Positions 43,454 to 51,958 of a stretch of 58,179 nucleotides of DNA are shown in pieces. The translations under genes and the position numbers were made by a program. The stretch covers positions 1-58,179 of the forward strand of contig JANPEZ010000178.1 of assembly GCA_031423155.1 (NCBI GenBank), read 5' to 3'. Numbering within the stretch: position 1 is the first letter of the stretch; each line of letters starts with the position of its first letter. Source of the DNA: JANPEZ01 sp031423155. GTDB lineage: Bacteria; Actinomycetota; UBA4738; HRBIN12. Below the pieces are notes generated by a model, which was not told the DNA's origin, searched no databases, and saw only the letters and a program-made list of their open reading frames with translations.

Positions 43454-44297
43454 GCTGGAGGAGGTCGTCGGCCGGTGGGAAAGCGCGGTTGTCGCGTTCT
43501 CAGGGGGAGTGGATTCGTCGCTGGTTGCGGCGGTCGCAGCCCGGGTACTCGATGACCGTGCGCTCGCTGTCACGGCGGTATCACCGGCACTCGCGACCGG
43601 CGAGCTCGACGGCGCCCGTTCCGTTGCGCGGGCGATCGGGATAGCGCACGAGACGATCCGGACCGACGAGTTGGCGCGCCCGGGCTACCGTCGCAACGGG
43701 CCGGACCGCTGCTACCACTGCAAGTCCGAGCTGTACTCGCGCCTGGGTGAGCTTGCCTCAGCTCGCGGCTTCGAGGCGCTCCTATCCGGCGCGAACGTCG
43801 ACGACCTCGGCGAATGGCGACCGGGGTTGCGCGCGGCCGCCGAACACGAGGTCTGTCATCCCTTAGTAGACGCCGGATTCGGCAAGGCTGAGGTGCGAGG
43901 GCTGGCGCACGAGCTGGCTCTTCCGAGCGCGAACAAACCCGCCATGCCGTGCCTAGCCTCTCGTCTGCCGTTCGGCACTGAGGTAGACCCTCAGGCGCTG
44001 GCTCAGGTGGATCGCGCCGAGCAGGCGTTGAGAGCGCTCGGGTTCCGACAGCTTCGGGTCCGGCATCTCGGGGCAACGGGTCGAGTCGAGATCGGCGCCG
44101 ACGACCTCTCGCGGGCACTCGGCGAAGACCGCGAGGATGTCGTGCGGGCTGTCCTCGACGCCGGCTACGCGGGCACCGAGATCGACCCGGAGCCGTTCCG
44201 TTCGGGGACACTCACGAGGGGACTGCAGATGCCGCCGATCATCAGGCCTTCGTTCACTCCGGTAGCACGATCCACCGATCATGTAACGAGGGCGTGA
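43437..44297 (+). CDS. larE: ATP-dependent sacrificial sulfur transferase LarE
   Basis: A 286-residue PP-loop enzyme that adds sulfur to the pincer ring. The ATP loop is FSGGVDSSLVA (21-31), then CYHCKSELYS (92-101). A single Cys in MPCLASRLPFG (C172) stands where the lactobacillus enzyme gives up its own sulfur. There is no extra Cys set for a 4Fe-4S type. It overlaps larC by 17 bases. No lactate racemase (larA) follows; a noncoding gap and an aldehyde dehydrogenase do. Confidence 0.92.
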   Translation: MPGLAELEEVVGRWESAVVAFSGGVDSSLVAAVAARVLDDRALAVTAVSPALATGELDGARSVARAIGIAHETIRTDELARPGYRRNGPDRCYHCKSELYSRLGELASARGFEALLSGANVDDLGEWRPGLRAAAEHEVCHPLVDAGFGKAEVRGLAHELALPSANKPAMPCLASRLPFGTEVDPQALAQVDRAEQALRALGFRQLRVRHLGATGRVEIGADDLSRALGEDREDVVRAVLDAGYAGTEIDPEPFRSGTLTRGLQMPPIIRPSFTPVARSTDHVTRA

Positions 44298-44705
44298 AAC
44301 CTACTCGCCCCCGCCCTCCAGGCGGATGTCGGGGCTTCATCCGGACGGCGGCCATCAGGGGATCGTTCCGATCCGTCTGAGAGGTCTTATGATGGCCACA
44401 TCCGTTCCTGCCTGTCGTAGACTCTGCGAACTCAGCGAAGGCCGGGGGCAGGTCGGCCCAACCATCACCATGGAAAGAATCGCTGCTGACAGAAGCGTGG
44501 AAAGTGACCGCCTCATGGAACACCTCCCTCGTACCTCGGAGACAGCCTGACACTCTGGGTCGGCACGGGCAACCTGAGGCCGGAAGCGACTGCAACCACG
44601 CACCCGGATCGTCTTGAAAGATCCGGTGGTATAAGTTCGACGGACGAGCGACCGCGCGGCGGCAGACCGGCTCTGGCGCTGCGCACTGACAAGGAGGCCT
44701 ACACG
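44298..44705. other. 408-bp gap without a supported gene
   Basis: Short open frames exist in both directions but none has a ribosome site plus family-like sequence. A GAGG-type ribosome site (AGGAGG) stands just before the aldehyde dehydrogenase ATG at 44706, so the 3' end of this gap is that gene's leader. Confidence 0.6.
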
Positions 44706-46070
44706 ATGGGCTATGCCGTAATCAACCCCGCAACAGGCGAGACGGTCAAGACCTACGACACCATCACGGACGCCGAGCTCCAGGCCGCGATCGCCGCCGC
44801 CGACGGGGCGCACCGCACCTGGTCGAAGTCGACCCCGATCGAGGAGCGCGCGGCCCTCATCCGCCGTGTCAGCGAACTCCACAACGAGCGCCGACAGGAG
44901 TTGGCGGAGCTCATCGTGCGCGAGATGGGCAAGCCGATCGAGCAAGCGCTCGGCGAGGTCGAGTTCGCCGCGGCGATCTACGAGTACTACGCCGACAACT
45001 CGCCTGACTTCCTGAAGGACGAGCCGGTCCACCTGCTCGCGGGCGAGGGCTCGGCGGTCATCCGCCGCTCATCGCTCGGGGTGCTGCTCGGCATCATGCC
45101 GTGGAACTTCCCGTACTACCAGGTCGCCCGCTTCGCCGGCCCGAACCTCATCGCCGGCAACACGATCCTGCTCAAGCACGCCCAGCAATGTCCCGAGTCC
45201 GCCGGCGCGCAGCAGCGGATCTTCCTCGACGCGGGCTTCCCGGCCGGCGCCTACGTGAACATCTACGCGTCGCACGACCAGATCGAGCAGATCATCGCCG
45301 ACCGGCGTGTGCAGGGCGTTTCGCTCACCGGCTCCGAACGGGCCGGCGCCGCCGTCGCTGAGATCGCCGGTCGCCACCTGAAGAAGGTCGTGCTCGAGCT
45401 CGGCGGCGCGGACCCCTTCATCCTGCTGTCGACCGACGACCTCGACGCCACTGTGCAGAACGCGGTCGATGCCCGACTCGACAACAGCGGCCAGTCCTGC
45501 AACGCGGCCAAGCGTTTCATCGTCGCCGACGATCTGTACGAGCCCTTCCTGGAGAAGTTCACCGCGAAGCTCGCGGAGGTCGAGGCGACCGACCCGACCT
45601 CGGACGACTCGGCGCTGGGACCGCTGTCCTCGCTGAAGGCCGCCGAAGGACTCGACGATCAGGTCAAGCGCGCGGTCGAGCACGGCGCGACGCTCGTGCA
45701 CGGCGGCACCCGCGAGGGCGCATTCTTCCCGACGACCGTGCTGGCGGACATCGCTCCAGAGAACCCCGCCTCCCAGGAGGAGTTCTTCGGGCCGGTCGCG
45801 CAGGTGTACCGCGCGAAGGACGAGGCCGACGCCGTGCGCATCGCGAACGACACCCCGTTCGGCCTGGGCTCCTACCTCTACACCACCGACCGGGAGCAGG
45901 CCAGCCGCGTCGCCGACAGCATCGAGGCAGGCATGGTGTACGTGAACTGTGTGCTCGCCGACGGCGTCGAACTGCCCTTCGGCGGCATCAAGAACTCCGG
46001 CACGGGCCGCGAGCTCGGCCGCCTCGGCGCCGACGAGTTCGTGAACAAGAAGATGATCCGCATCGCCTGA
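44706..46070 (+). CDS. NAD(P)-dependent aldehyde dehydrogenase, succinate-semialdehyde type
   Basis: A 454-residue dehydrogenase. The catalytic Cys lies in NSGQSCNAAKR and the general-base Glu in VVLELGGADPF; the PWNFPYYQVAR block binds cofactor. The short N-terminus (INPATGETV) and MPWNFPY are typical of the NADP-type succinate semialdehyde dehydrogenases. A clean AGGAGG site precedes it. Third-codon GC is very high and uniform, and both flanks hold repeats or gaps, which may indicate transfer; this cannot be tested here. Confidence 0.9.
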   Translation: MGYAVINPATGETVKTYDTITDAELQAAIAAADGAHRTWSKSTPIEERAALIRRVSELHNERRQELAELIVREMGKPIEQALGEVEFAAAIYEYYADNSPDFLKDEPVHLLAGEGSAVIRRSSLGVLLGIMPWNFPYYQVARFAGPNLIAGNTILLKHAQQCPESAGAQQRIFLDAGFPAGAYVNIYASHDQIEQIIADRRVQGVSLTGSERAGAAVAEIAGRHLKKVVLELGGADPFILLSTDDLDATVQNAVDARLDNSGQSCNAAKRFIVADDLYEPFLEKFTAKLAEVEATDPTSDDSALGPLSSLKAAEGLDDQVKRAVEHGATLVHGGTREGAFFPTTVLADIAPENPASQEEFFGPVAQVYRAKDEADAVRIANDTPFGLGSYLYTTDREQASRVADSIEAGMVYVNCVLADGVELPFGGIKNSGTGRELGRLGADEFVNKKMIRIA

Positions 46071-46227
46071 GGCCCAGGCGTCACGCACCACCCGAAAGGG
46101 TTTCAGCCTGTGCCGAATCCGCGAAATGCAGACGTATCGGTGTTACCGGACCCAACTCTCCTCGAATCGCTAGACTCAGACGTCCCGGAACAGAGCCCCT
46201 GTTCGATTTCGACCGGGCCAAGTTGGC

Positions 46228-46330
46228 CAGGGGCCAGGGCCAGGTCGGGGTGGTAGAAATCGCCGCCGCCCCTGGTAACCGCCCTCCCGCATCACCCCCG
46301 GTAACGGATCTCGTCGATCTGGTAACGATG
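46228..46330. repeat. Dispersed intergenic repeat, copy B, with three GGTAAC elements
   Basis: The 36-base block 46228-46263 matches copy A at 39062-39097. GGTAAC elements follow at 46274, 46300 and 46321 (steps of 26 and 21 bases). A GGCCAA-G-TTGGCC inverted repeat sits just before (46217-46229). Bases 46071-46536 hold no gene that I can support. Confidence 0.75.
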
Positions 46331-46536
46331 CAGCGACAGGGCGGCCATGCGCAACACTTGAAGGTCATGCCGAGGATGCGTCCACTTACGCTGGTCGCGA
46401 CACGTCTGTGAACTGCTGACGAGACGGGGTGGGGTTCTTCAGACCGCGCGAGCCGTGCCCACACAGCGGCAAGTTCGGTGATGGCGCGGAACCTGAGTCC
46501 CCGGCACCGCCGCCACCCTGACGGCGAGAGCGATGG

Positions 46537-47034
46537 TCAGCGACGCGAACTCGAGCTGCGGATGCGTCGCGACACCGGGAGCGCGTACCAGAACCACGCA
46601 TAGGCGAGGACGAGACTTCCCGCGACAATCATCGCGATGACCGTCCCAAACAAGAAGGCGAACACCATGAAGACCGAGCCCGTCATGGCGAGCGCGAGGA
46701 ACAAGATGCCGCCGGCGGCCAGATGGTCCTGGGTGATGATCATCTCCTTCTTGTCGGACACCGACTCCTCCTCCAGTCGCCGGAATCGATGTCGGTGGTA
46801 GGCCGCAGGCCCGATCAGCAACGCCGACGCAACAGCTGCGCAACCGAGCGAAGCCGCGTACACCACCTGGCCGAGATCGTCCGTCCCGACGAAACCGCTG
46901 TTGAAGGGCAGAACCAAGAGGAAGGCGAACAGGACCTGCACGCTGGGAATGACGATGCGTAGCTCGTTCAGGAGTTCGATCAGCTTGCGATTGAGCCGCT
47001 CTTTCTCTTTCTCTTCTTCCCCCTCGTAGCCCAT
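46537..47034 (-). CDS. DUF6328-type membrane protein
   Basis: A 165-residue protein starting at ATG 47034 (MGYEGEEEKEKERLNRKLIELLNELRIVIP). A charged coiled N-terminus precedes four membrane helices; PFNSGFVG and GPAAYHRHRFR lie in the first loop and a basic tail (SRRIRSSSSRR) ends it. This is the pattern of actinobacterial DUF6328 proteins. Function is unknown. The longer start at 47067 adds only 11 residues and is less likely. Confidence 0.8.
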   Translation of the reverse strand: MGYEGEEEKEKERLNRKLIELLNELRIVIPSVQVLFAFLLVLPFNSGFVGTDDLGQVVYAASLGCAAVASALLIGPAAYHRHRFRRLEEESVSDKKEMIITQDHLAAGGILFLALAMTGSVFMVFAFLFGTVIAMIVAGSLVLAYAWFWYALPVSRRIRSSSSRR

Positions 47035-47162
47035 CGACAGGACCCTACCAAGACAACGCGCTCGCACCCCACACCGGAGCGCGCAGTTAGGGGGCGCAGA
47101 ATCGCTCGGGCACGACGCGCCTCGCGATCCCTGAGGATGTGACCGTATCTTGGCTCACATCG

Positions 47163-47179
47163 GATGCCCGTGGGGCATC
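47163..47179. other. Hairpin-forming inverted repeat
   Basis: GATGCCC-GTG-GGGCATC is a perfect seven-pair hairpin in the gap 47035-47352, which holds no other supported feature. It lacks a T-run. Confidence 0.4.
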
Positions 47180-47352
47180 TGATCGACGCCAGCGTCCCCC
47201 AAGCCCGACACGAGGATCGGGGCGCGGGGCAACGAGATGCGATGAACCCCGTGACGGCCTGGGTATCGACTTGGGCGGTCGGTGTCGGCGACCGTCTCGC
47301 ATCCCTTCAGCGCGGCCGGCTAGGGAGAGCCCCGCTTGTGGGTCACGCCAAC

Positions 47353-47496
47353 CTAGCGGCGGAACCGGCGGCGAAACCCCCTACGCCCGCCTGGATCTCC
47401 GACTGGACGTCGTCGGCCGCGAGCCATGCGAAACAGGAAGATCAAGAGGAGAACCCCCACTACGCCTACAACTACCCATAGAACCGGGCCCTCCAT
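47353..47496 (-). CDS. 47-residue single-span membrane protein
   Basis: A short gene with a good ribosome site (GAAGGGAG, nine bases before ATG). The peptide begins MEGPVLWVVVGVVGVLLLIFLFRMARG, one membrane helix, and ends in a basic, Gly/Arg-rich tail (GGRRGFRRRFRR). It starts a run of small proteins on this strand. No family is recognised. Confidence 0.65.
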   Translation of the reverse strand: MEGPVLWVVVGVVGVLLLIFLFRMARGRRRPVGDPGGRRGFRRRFRR

Positions 47497-47560
47497 GTGC
47501 CGCTCCCTTCCTCCGCTGACCGCCCTTGGTCAAGGGCGTCCTTCCTTGAGTCTTCCTGAG

Positions 47561-47749
47561 TTAGTCGAAGATGCTAACCCCTCCTGGTCCCACCAGGAGT
47601 CCAATGACGATGAGGGCTACCCCGGCAAGGACCGCTCTCTTGACGAGAGCCACGATGCCGGCGATCACCAGCACGGCGGCGATGACCCACAAGATGGCAT
47701 CGGTATTACGGCCGCTCCTCTGTGCGAGCATCCCGAGAACTTCGAGCAT
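47561..47749 (-). CDS. GPGG-motif small membrane protein
   Basis: A 62-residue protein with two membrane helices, the second ending VGLLVGPGGVSIF. That LVGPGG ending names this small actinobacterial family. The start at 47749 has a GGGGAGG site; an earlier ATG would add five residues. It lies between other small stress-type genes. Confidence 0.85.
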   Translation of the reverse strand: MLEVLGMLAQRSGRNTDAILWVIAAVLVIAGIVALVKRAVLAGVALIVIGLLVGPGGVSIFD

Positions 47750-47760
47750 GGCGCCTCCCC

Positions 47761-47940
47761 TCATCTCTTGGCAGCGATAGAGCGTGGCTTCTTTGTCCGA
47801 AGCGTCATCTCGATGTTCTTGACCGCCTTCTTCACGGGGACCTTGGAGGCATCAGCCGCCTTCTTGAGATCCGCGTACGTGATATGCCGCATGTCTCCGT
47901 GGTCCTCGTGAGGCTCACCGCAGCCGCAGGACATGCACAT
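47761..47940 (-). CDS. 59-residue Cys-rich small protein
   Basis: The peptide starts MCMSCGCGEPHEDHGDMRHIT, with three Cys and several His/acidic residues that could bind a metal, and continues with a Lys-rich helix (DLKKAADASKVPVKKAVKNI). I recall similar short actinobacterial proteins with an MCxxCGCG start and a DDHGD-type motif, of unknown function. An AGGAGG site lies just before the ATG. It sits 11 bases from the GPGG gene. Confidence 0.75.
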   Translation of the reverse strand: MCMSCGCGEPHEDHGDMRHITYADLKKAADASKVPVKKAVKNIEMTLRTKKPRSIAAKR

Positions 47941-47975
47941 CGGCCCCTCCTCTCCACTGGCACGACGGTGGTGAG

Positions 47976-48185
47976 CTAGTCCAAGACTTCCTTCACGCTC
48001 TCCTTGGCCTTCTCAACTGCATCCTTTACATGGCCGATGGCCTCTTTTGCCTTGCCCTTCGCCTGATCCTTCTTACCCTCCACCTCCAGGGATCGATCGT
48101 TCGTCACCTCACCGACCGTCTCCTCGACCTTGCCCTTCGCCTTGTCCCACTTGCCCTCGGCTCGATCCTTGCTTCCAGAACCCAT
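47976..48185 (-). CDS. CsbD-family stress protein
   Basis: A 69-residue charged protein: MGSGSKDRAEGKWDKAKGKVEETVGEVT, followed by a Lys/Glu-rich helix. The KAKGK-VEETVGEVT block is the CsbD signature. The family is induced by general stress in Bacillus and others; molecular action is unknown. It leads the small-protein run (48185 down to 47353). Confidence 0.9.
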   Translation of the reverse strand: MGSGSKDRAEGKWDKAKGKVEETVGEVTNDRSLEVEGKKDQAKGKAKEAIGHVKDAVEKAKESVKEVLD

Positions 48186-48340
48186 CGCCCGCCTCCTTCC
48201 AGCAAACGCGTACCGACCCGTGCGCTCCGATCTTACCTCCGGCTGCCATCACCACGGCTTTCTTGTAGGTACCTCCAAGCTCGGTCCGGCTCAAAAGCAT
48301 CTAACGAAGTAAGGCATGGCCGGCACAAGAACTACGACGA

Positions 48341-48391
48341 TGATGCCGACGGATGCCGACGGATCCCGACGCCTCCGACGCCTCCGACGCC
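48341..48391. repeat. Short imperfect tandem repeats (9-10 bp units)
   Basis: Units GATGCCGACG (two), GATCCCGACG and GCCTCCGAC (two) follow one another. No frame through them has a start with a ribosome site and a family-like product. Bases 48186-48454 hold nothing else that I can support. Confidence 0.6.
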
Positions 48392-48454
48392 AGCGCTCAT
48401 CCTTCCCTCCTTATCACCCCCGCCGACCTACCCCAGACCGGGGGCACGGGCGAC

Positions 48455-48680
48455 TCACCGCAGGACTAGGGCAACGGGTTCTGGTGCTCGTCTAGCCTTG
48501 CTCTCGGGCACGCGAACCAGGCCCTCCGATCGCGACTCGCCGATCGAAAGTTCGACCGTGACGGCGAGCCCAAGGTGCAGCGCCAGCGACGAGAGGGTGA
48601 ACCACAGGAGGAGCCCGATGACCGCAAATAACGGCCCGTATGCAGCGTTGCTGCTCAGCGAGAAGAAGGACCGAGATCGC
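48455..48680 (-). pseudogene. YihY/BrkB-family membrane protein, C-terminal fragment
   Basis: The frame reads RSFFSLSSNAAYGPLFAVIGLLLWFTLSSLALHLG, matching the last membrane helices of YihY/BrkB proteins (YG..AVIGLLLW). All earlier helices are missing; the opposite strand at that point is the transposase-like remnant. It is a truncated gene. The open frame extends upstream to 48874 but there it is antisense to the remnant. Confidence 0.65.
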
Positions 48681-48836
48681 TCAACCGGTCCTTGGAGGAC
48701 AGCCTGTTCCTCGGCAGGGCTCACAGCCTGGAATGGCGCCGTCAGCAGGTCGAGACGCTCGGCTGGGCCGGTGATGGTCAACGCCCTCACGATGGCCCGC
48801 CACGGAGCGGCAGAGGACCTCGAAACGGCCGCCTGA
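48677..48836 (+). pseudogene. Transposase-like remnant sharing the 78-bp repeat
   Basis: The frame reads NRSLEDSLFLGRAHSLEWRRQQVETLGWA; after a one-base insertion it continues MVNALTMARHGAAEDLETAA and stops. The end is the same as the remnant at 40.7 kb. GRAHS-x-RRQ-x-LGWA-x-MVNALT looks like the tail of an IS transposase. It is joined directly to the BrkB fragment. Confidence 0.55.
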
Positions 48837-49002
48837 CTCACTCCCCTTCCGGCTCTACTCCGGCATGTATCCAAGGCTGTCTCGGGGCCATCCCGCAGGC
48901 CGAGATAGCGTTACCGCGCCCGGGCCTATCTCCACTCGCTACACTTCAACGCGCTGGTAGTGACCCTCGGTGGCGATTTCTGCCAGGTTTTCTACCGGCC
49001 CG

Positions 49003-49075
49003 GGCCAGGTAGCTCAGTTGGCAGAGCACGCGGCTGAAAACCGCGGTGTCGGCAGTTCGATTCTGCCCCTGGCCA
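49003..49075 (+). tRNA. tRNA-Phe (anticodon GAA)
   Basis: Complete cloverleaf: acceptor GGCCAGG/CCTGGCC, D-stem GCTC/GAGC, anticodon loop CTGAAAA, T-loop TTCGATT, discriminator A. It directly abuts the stop codon of the convergent gene. Confidence 0.95.
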
Positions 49076-49882
49076 CTAGTTCAAGATCTCGCGGCTGCGC
49101 ACCTCGGCCCAGCGACCGAGCACGCCTTGGTAGATGTCCGCCGACCTGATGAACTCCCCGCCCGAGAGGGCCTCGATGGCCTCGTTGATATCGCGGGCGC
49201 TGTGATCGTCGTCCAGCTCGTCCCAGGACATCAGCTCGGAGAGCGAGGCGTAATCCAGCTCCAGGATCGAGCCCTTCGGGAAGCCGGCCATCCACTGGTG
49301 AAGATCCAAGATCAGATCGGTTATCGGGCCGAGTTCGGCCTTACGCAGGATCGGGATCGCGTCTTCGGCCCTGCGCATCGCTCGGCGCACGGTCGTGGTG
49401 TATCGCAGCCGCAGGCGGCCGTGTTCGTCTTCTGTCAGGCGGCGCTCCGCACCCGAGAAGAAGACGAACCAACGGATCGGCACGTGCCAGGCGCTCTGAT
49501 GGACGAACGAGACGACGGAGGGCTCTTGACGGCGCAGTCGTGCCAGACGGCGGCGGACCCTGGCGGCGTCGCGCTTCGGGACGTAGCTCTCGGACAACTC
49601 CAGAGGCTCGTCTTCGGCGAAAGCGACCAGCGCAGTCATCACCCGCAGGCGCATACGCCAGGGACTGACGAAGGTGTGACCCTCGACGATCCGGATCTCG
49701 GCGTGCTCACCGTCCGCGGGCGAGATGACCCCGAGGTTCCGCGAATGTGGCCGGTCGATGTACTTGGGCCTGGCGGCGAGCGAGCGCGAACCGGCCACCA
49801 GGTATCGCTCCCAGTGAGCTTGCTCGGCGCGGTCGAAGGCCTCGATCGGCTGGAAGACGCGAAGGAACGCAGACGGGACCAT
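49076..49882 (-). CDS. Conserved actinobacterial protein, unknown (DUF8083-like)
   Basis: A 268-residue soluble protein from ATG 49882 (MVPSAFLRVFQPIEAFDRAEQAHW, preceded by CGGAG). It starts with an Arg/aromatic-rich segment, has WHVPIRWFVFF in the middle and an acidic C-terminus (SWDELDDDHSARDINEAIEAL). It looks like a conserved single-copy actinobacterial family of unknown role. The ATG at 49909 would add nine residues. It shares a short divergent region with the dehydrogenase operon. Confidence 0.7.
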   Translation of the reverse strand: MVPSAFLRVFQPIEAFDRAEQAHWERYLVAGSRSLAARPKYIDRPHSRNLGVISPADGEHAEIRIVEGHTFVSPWRMRLRVMTALVAFAEDEPLELSESYVPKRDAARVRRRLARLRRQEPSVVSFVHQSAWHVPIRWFVFFSGAERRLTEDEHGRLRLRYTTTVRRAMRRAEDAIPILRKAELGPITDLILDLHQWMAGFPKGSILELDYASLSELMSWDELDDDHSARDINEAIEALSGGEFIRSADIYQGVLGRWAEVRSREILN

Positions 49883-49947
49883 CTCCGGGAGTCTAGCCAA
49901 GGGTGCCATCCCCTATGCTTTCGGCCGGCCGGAAGGAGGAGGTGAGC

Positions 49948-50991
49948 GTGAGCGAGACGAAGATGGTCCAGCTGGTCGCTCCCGACGGCACGGCGGTGGG
50001 CGATACCGACGTCGGTCTTTCCCCCGAAGCCCTTCGTGACCTGCTCCGCCGGATGATCGTCTCCAGGCGTCTGGATCGGGAGTGCATCGCGCTTCAGCGC
50101 CAAGGCGAGCTGACGGTTTATCCAGGCTTCGAGGGCCAAGAGGCCGCCCAGATCGGCAGCGCGACCGCCCTGGGTCCGGACGATTTCGTCTTCCCGACGT
50201 TCCGAGAACTGGCCGCGGCGATGGTTCGCGGAGTCGATGCGGTGCAGTACCTCTGGTATCACCGCGGCACCTGGCACGGCGGTCCCTACGATCCGCGCGC
50301 GACCAGGTTCGGACCCATCTGCATCCCGATCGCGACGCAGATCGTCCACGCGGTAGGTCACGCGCTCGGGCAGAAACTGGACGGGCTCCAAGCGTGCACT
50401 CTGGCCTACTTCGGCGACGGGTCAACATCCGAGGGCGATTTCCACGAAGCCGCGAACCTCGCGGGTGTGTTCAACGTTCCGGCGGTGCTGTTCTGCCAGA
50501 ACAACGGCTGGGCGATCAGCGTGCCGACCGAGTCGCAGACCGCGGGCGAGATCTTCAGGCGGGCCGAGGGCTACGGCTTCCCCGGCATTCGCGTCGACGG
50601 CAACGACGTGTTGGCGGTCTACCGAGTAACGAAGGATGCCGTCGAACGCGCCCACCGCGGCGAAGGCCCGACGCTCATCGAAGCGATGACCTACCGGATG
50701 GGGGCTCACTCGACGGCGGATGATGCCGGGCGCTATCGAGACGAGGCCGAAGTCGAGCGGGCGCGCGTGGCCGATCCGATCTCGCGATACCGCATATGGC
50801 TTGCGGCCCAGGGCTTGATAGACGGCGCCTTCCTGAGCGCGTGCGAAGAGGAGGCGGAGTCGTTCGCTCTGCAGGTTCGGCAGGGAGTCGTTGAGACGGA
50901 GGCGCCGCCTGTGGAGTGGATGTTCGACTGGGTATACGCGGCGCCCACGGAAGCTTTCGCGCGCCAGCGGCGGGAGGCCCTCGGTGGCTGA
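49948..50991 (+). CDS. 2-oxoacid dehydrogenase E1 alpha subunit (pyruvate or branched-chain)
   Basis: A 347-residue thiamine-diphosphate enzyme subunit that decarboxylates a 2-oxo acid. The thiamine motif is YFGDGSTSEGDFHEAANLAGVFNVPAVLFCQNN, and the YRMGAHST block lies near the active site. GTG 49948 fits the AAGGAGGAGG site five bases upstream; another GTG at 49942 is within the site. It overlaps the E1 beta gene by eight bases. Actinobacterial operons of this shape often act on branched-chain 2-oxo acids. Confidence 0.92.
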   Translation: MSETKMVQLVAPDGTAVGDTDVGLSPEALRDLLRRMIVSRRLDRECIALQRQGELTVYPGFEGQEAAQIGSATALGPDDFVFPTFRELAAAMVRGVDAVQYLWYHRGTWHGGPYDPRATRFGPICIPIATQIVHAVGHALGQKLDGLQACTLAYFGDGSTSEGDFHEAANLAGVFNVPAVLFCQNNGWAISVPTESQTAGEIFRRAEGYGFPGIRVDGNDVLAVYRVTKDAVERAHRGEGPTLIEAMTYRMGAHSTADDAGRYRDEAEVERARVADPISRYRIWLAAQGLIDGAFLSACEEEAESFALQVRQGVVETEAPPVEWMFDWVYAAPTEAFARQRREALGG

Positions 50992-51958
50992 GTGGACCCT
51001 CTCGGGTGCTTTGAATCAGGCGTTGCGTGACGCTCTGACGGAAGACCCGCGCCTTCTCGTTTACGGCGAGGACGTCGGTCGGATGGGAGGAGTGTTCCGA
51101 GTGACGGACGAGCTCCAGAAGGAGTTCGGCTCGCAGCGCGTCTTCGACACTCCGATCAGTGAAGCCGGGATCGTAGGAACAGCGGTGGGTCTGGCGTTCG
51201 CCGGCTGGCGTTCGGTCGTCGAGATGCAGTTCGACGCTTTCTCGTACCCATCGCTGGAGCAGGTGATCGATCACGTTGCGAAGATGCGCGAGCGAACGCG
51301 CGGACGCGTCGAGATGCCGGTCACGATCCGCATCCCCTCCTTCGGAGGGATAAGGGGCAAGGAGCATCACGGCGAGAGCCCGGAGACCTACTACGTACAC
51401 ACCGCGGGTCTGAAGGTGGTCGTCCCATCTACGCCGCTGGACGGGTACCGGCTGCTCAGGCAGTCGATCGCCGATCCGGACCCGGTGATATTCCTCGAAC
51501 CCAAAGCGCGCTACTGGTCCAAAGAGGAGGGCGAGCTGGATGCGGACGGCCCGGGCATCGGTGAGGGTCGCATCTTGCGCGAGGGCGAGGCCTGCACGCT
51601 CATCGCCTACGGAACGATGGTGGCTCGATGCCTGGAGGCCGCCGACGTCCTGGCGAGTGAAGGCACCGACGCCCGTGTCGTCGACCTGCGGTCTCTGTCT
51701 CCTCTGGACGAGGACCTGCTAACGCGCTGCGCGCGCGAGACCGGACGCATCGTCGTGGTTCACGAGGCGCCGAGGACGCTCGGCATGGGAGCCGAGGTCG
51801 CGGCGCGGCTGATGGATCTTGCCTTCGACTTCCTCGAGGCCCCTGTCGTTCGGGTGACGGGCTGGGACGTTCCGTACCCCCCCGCGTCTTTGGAACAGCA
51901 CTACCTCCCGAGCGTCGAGAGGATCGCAGAGGCCGCTCGCAAGGTGGCGGGCTACTGA
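50984..51958 (+). CDS. 2-oxoacid dehydrogenase E1 beta subunit
   Basis: A 324-residue partner of E1 alpha. The start GTG 50984 lies inside the end of E1 alpha (GGAG site). Typical segments are YGEDVGRMGGVFRVT, DTPISEAGIVGTAVGLA, EMQFDAFSYPSLEQV and VHEAPRTLGMGAEVAA. It forms the alpha2-beta2 heterotetramer. It overlaps the E2 start by one base. Confidence 0.93.
   Translation: MAEWTLSGALNQALRDALTEDPRLLVYGEDVGRMGGVFRVTDELQKEFGSQRVFDTPISEAGIVGTAVGLAFAGWRSVVEMQFDAFSYPSLEQVIDHVAKMRERTRGRVEMPVTIRIPSFGGIRGKEHHGESPETYYVHTAGLKVVVPSTPLDGYRLLRQSIADPDPVIFLEPKARYWSKEEGELDADGPGIGEGRILREGEACTLIAYGTMVARCLEAADVLASEGTDARVVDLRSLSPLDEDLLTRCARETGRIVVVHEAPRTLGMGAEVAARLMDLAFDFLEAPVVRVTGWDVPYPPASLEQHYLPSVERIAEAARKVAGY

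Noticed and set aside
44326..44550. Plus-strand 74-codon frame between larE and the aldehyde dehydrogenase
   Set aside because: No ribosome site and no family-like sequence.
48030..48836. Plus-strand open frame of 268 codons through CsbD and the BrkB fragment
   Set aside because: It is antisense to CsbD and BrkB and is Pro/Arg/Ser-rich; only the last 20 codons match the transposase remnant.
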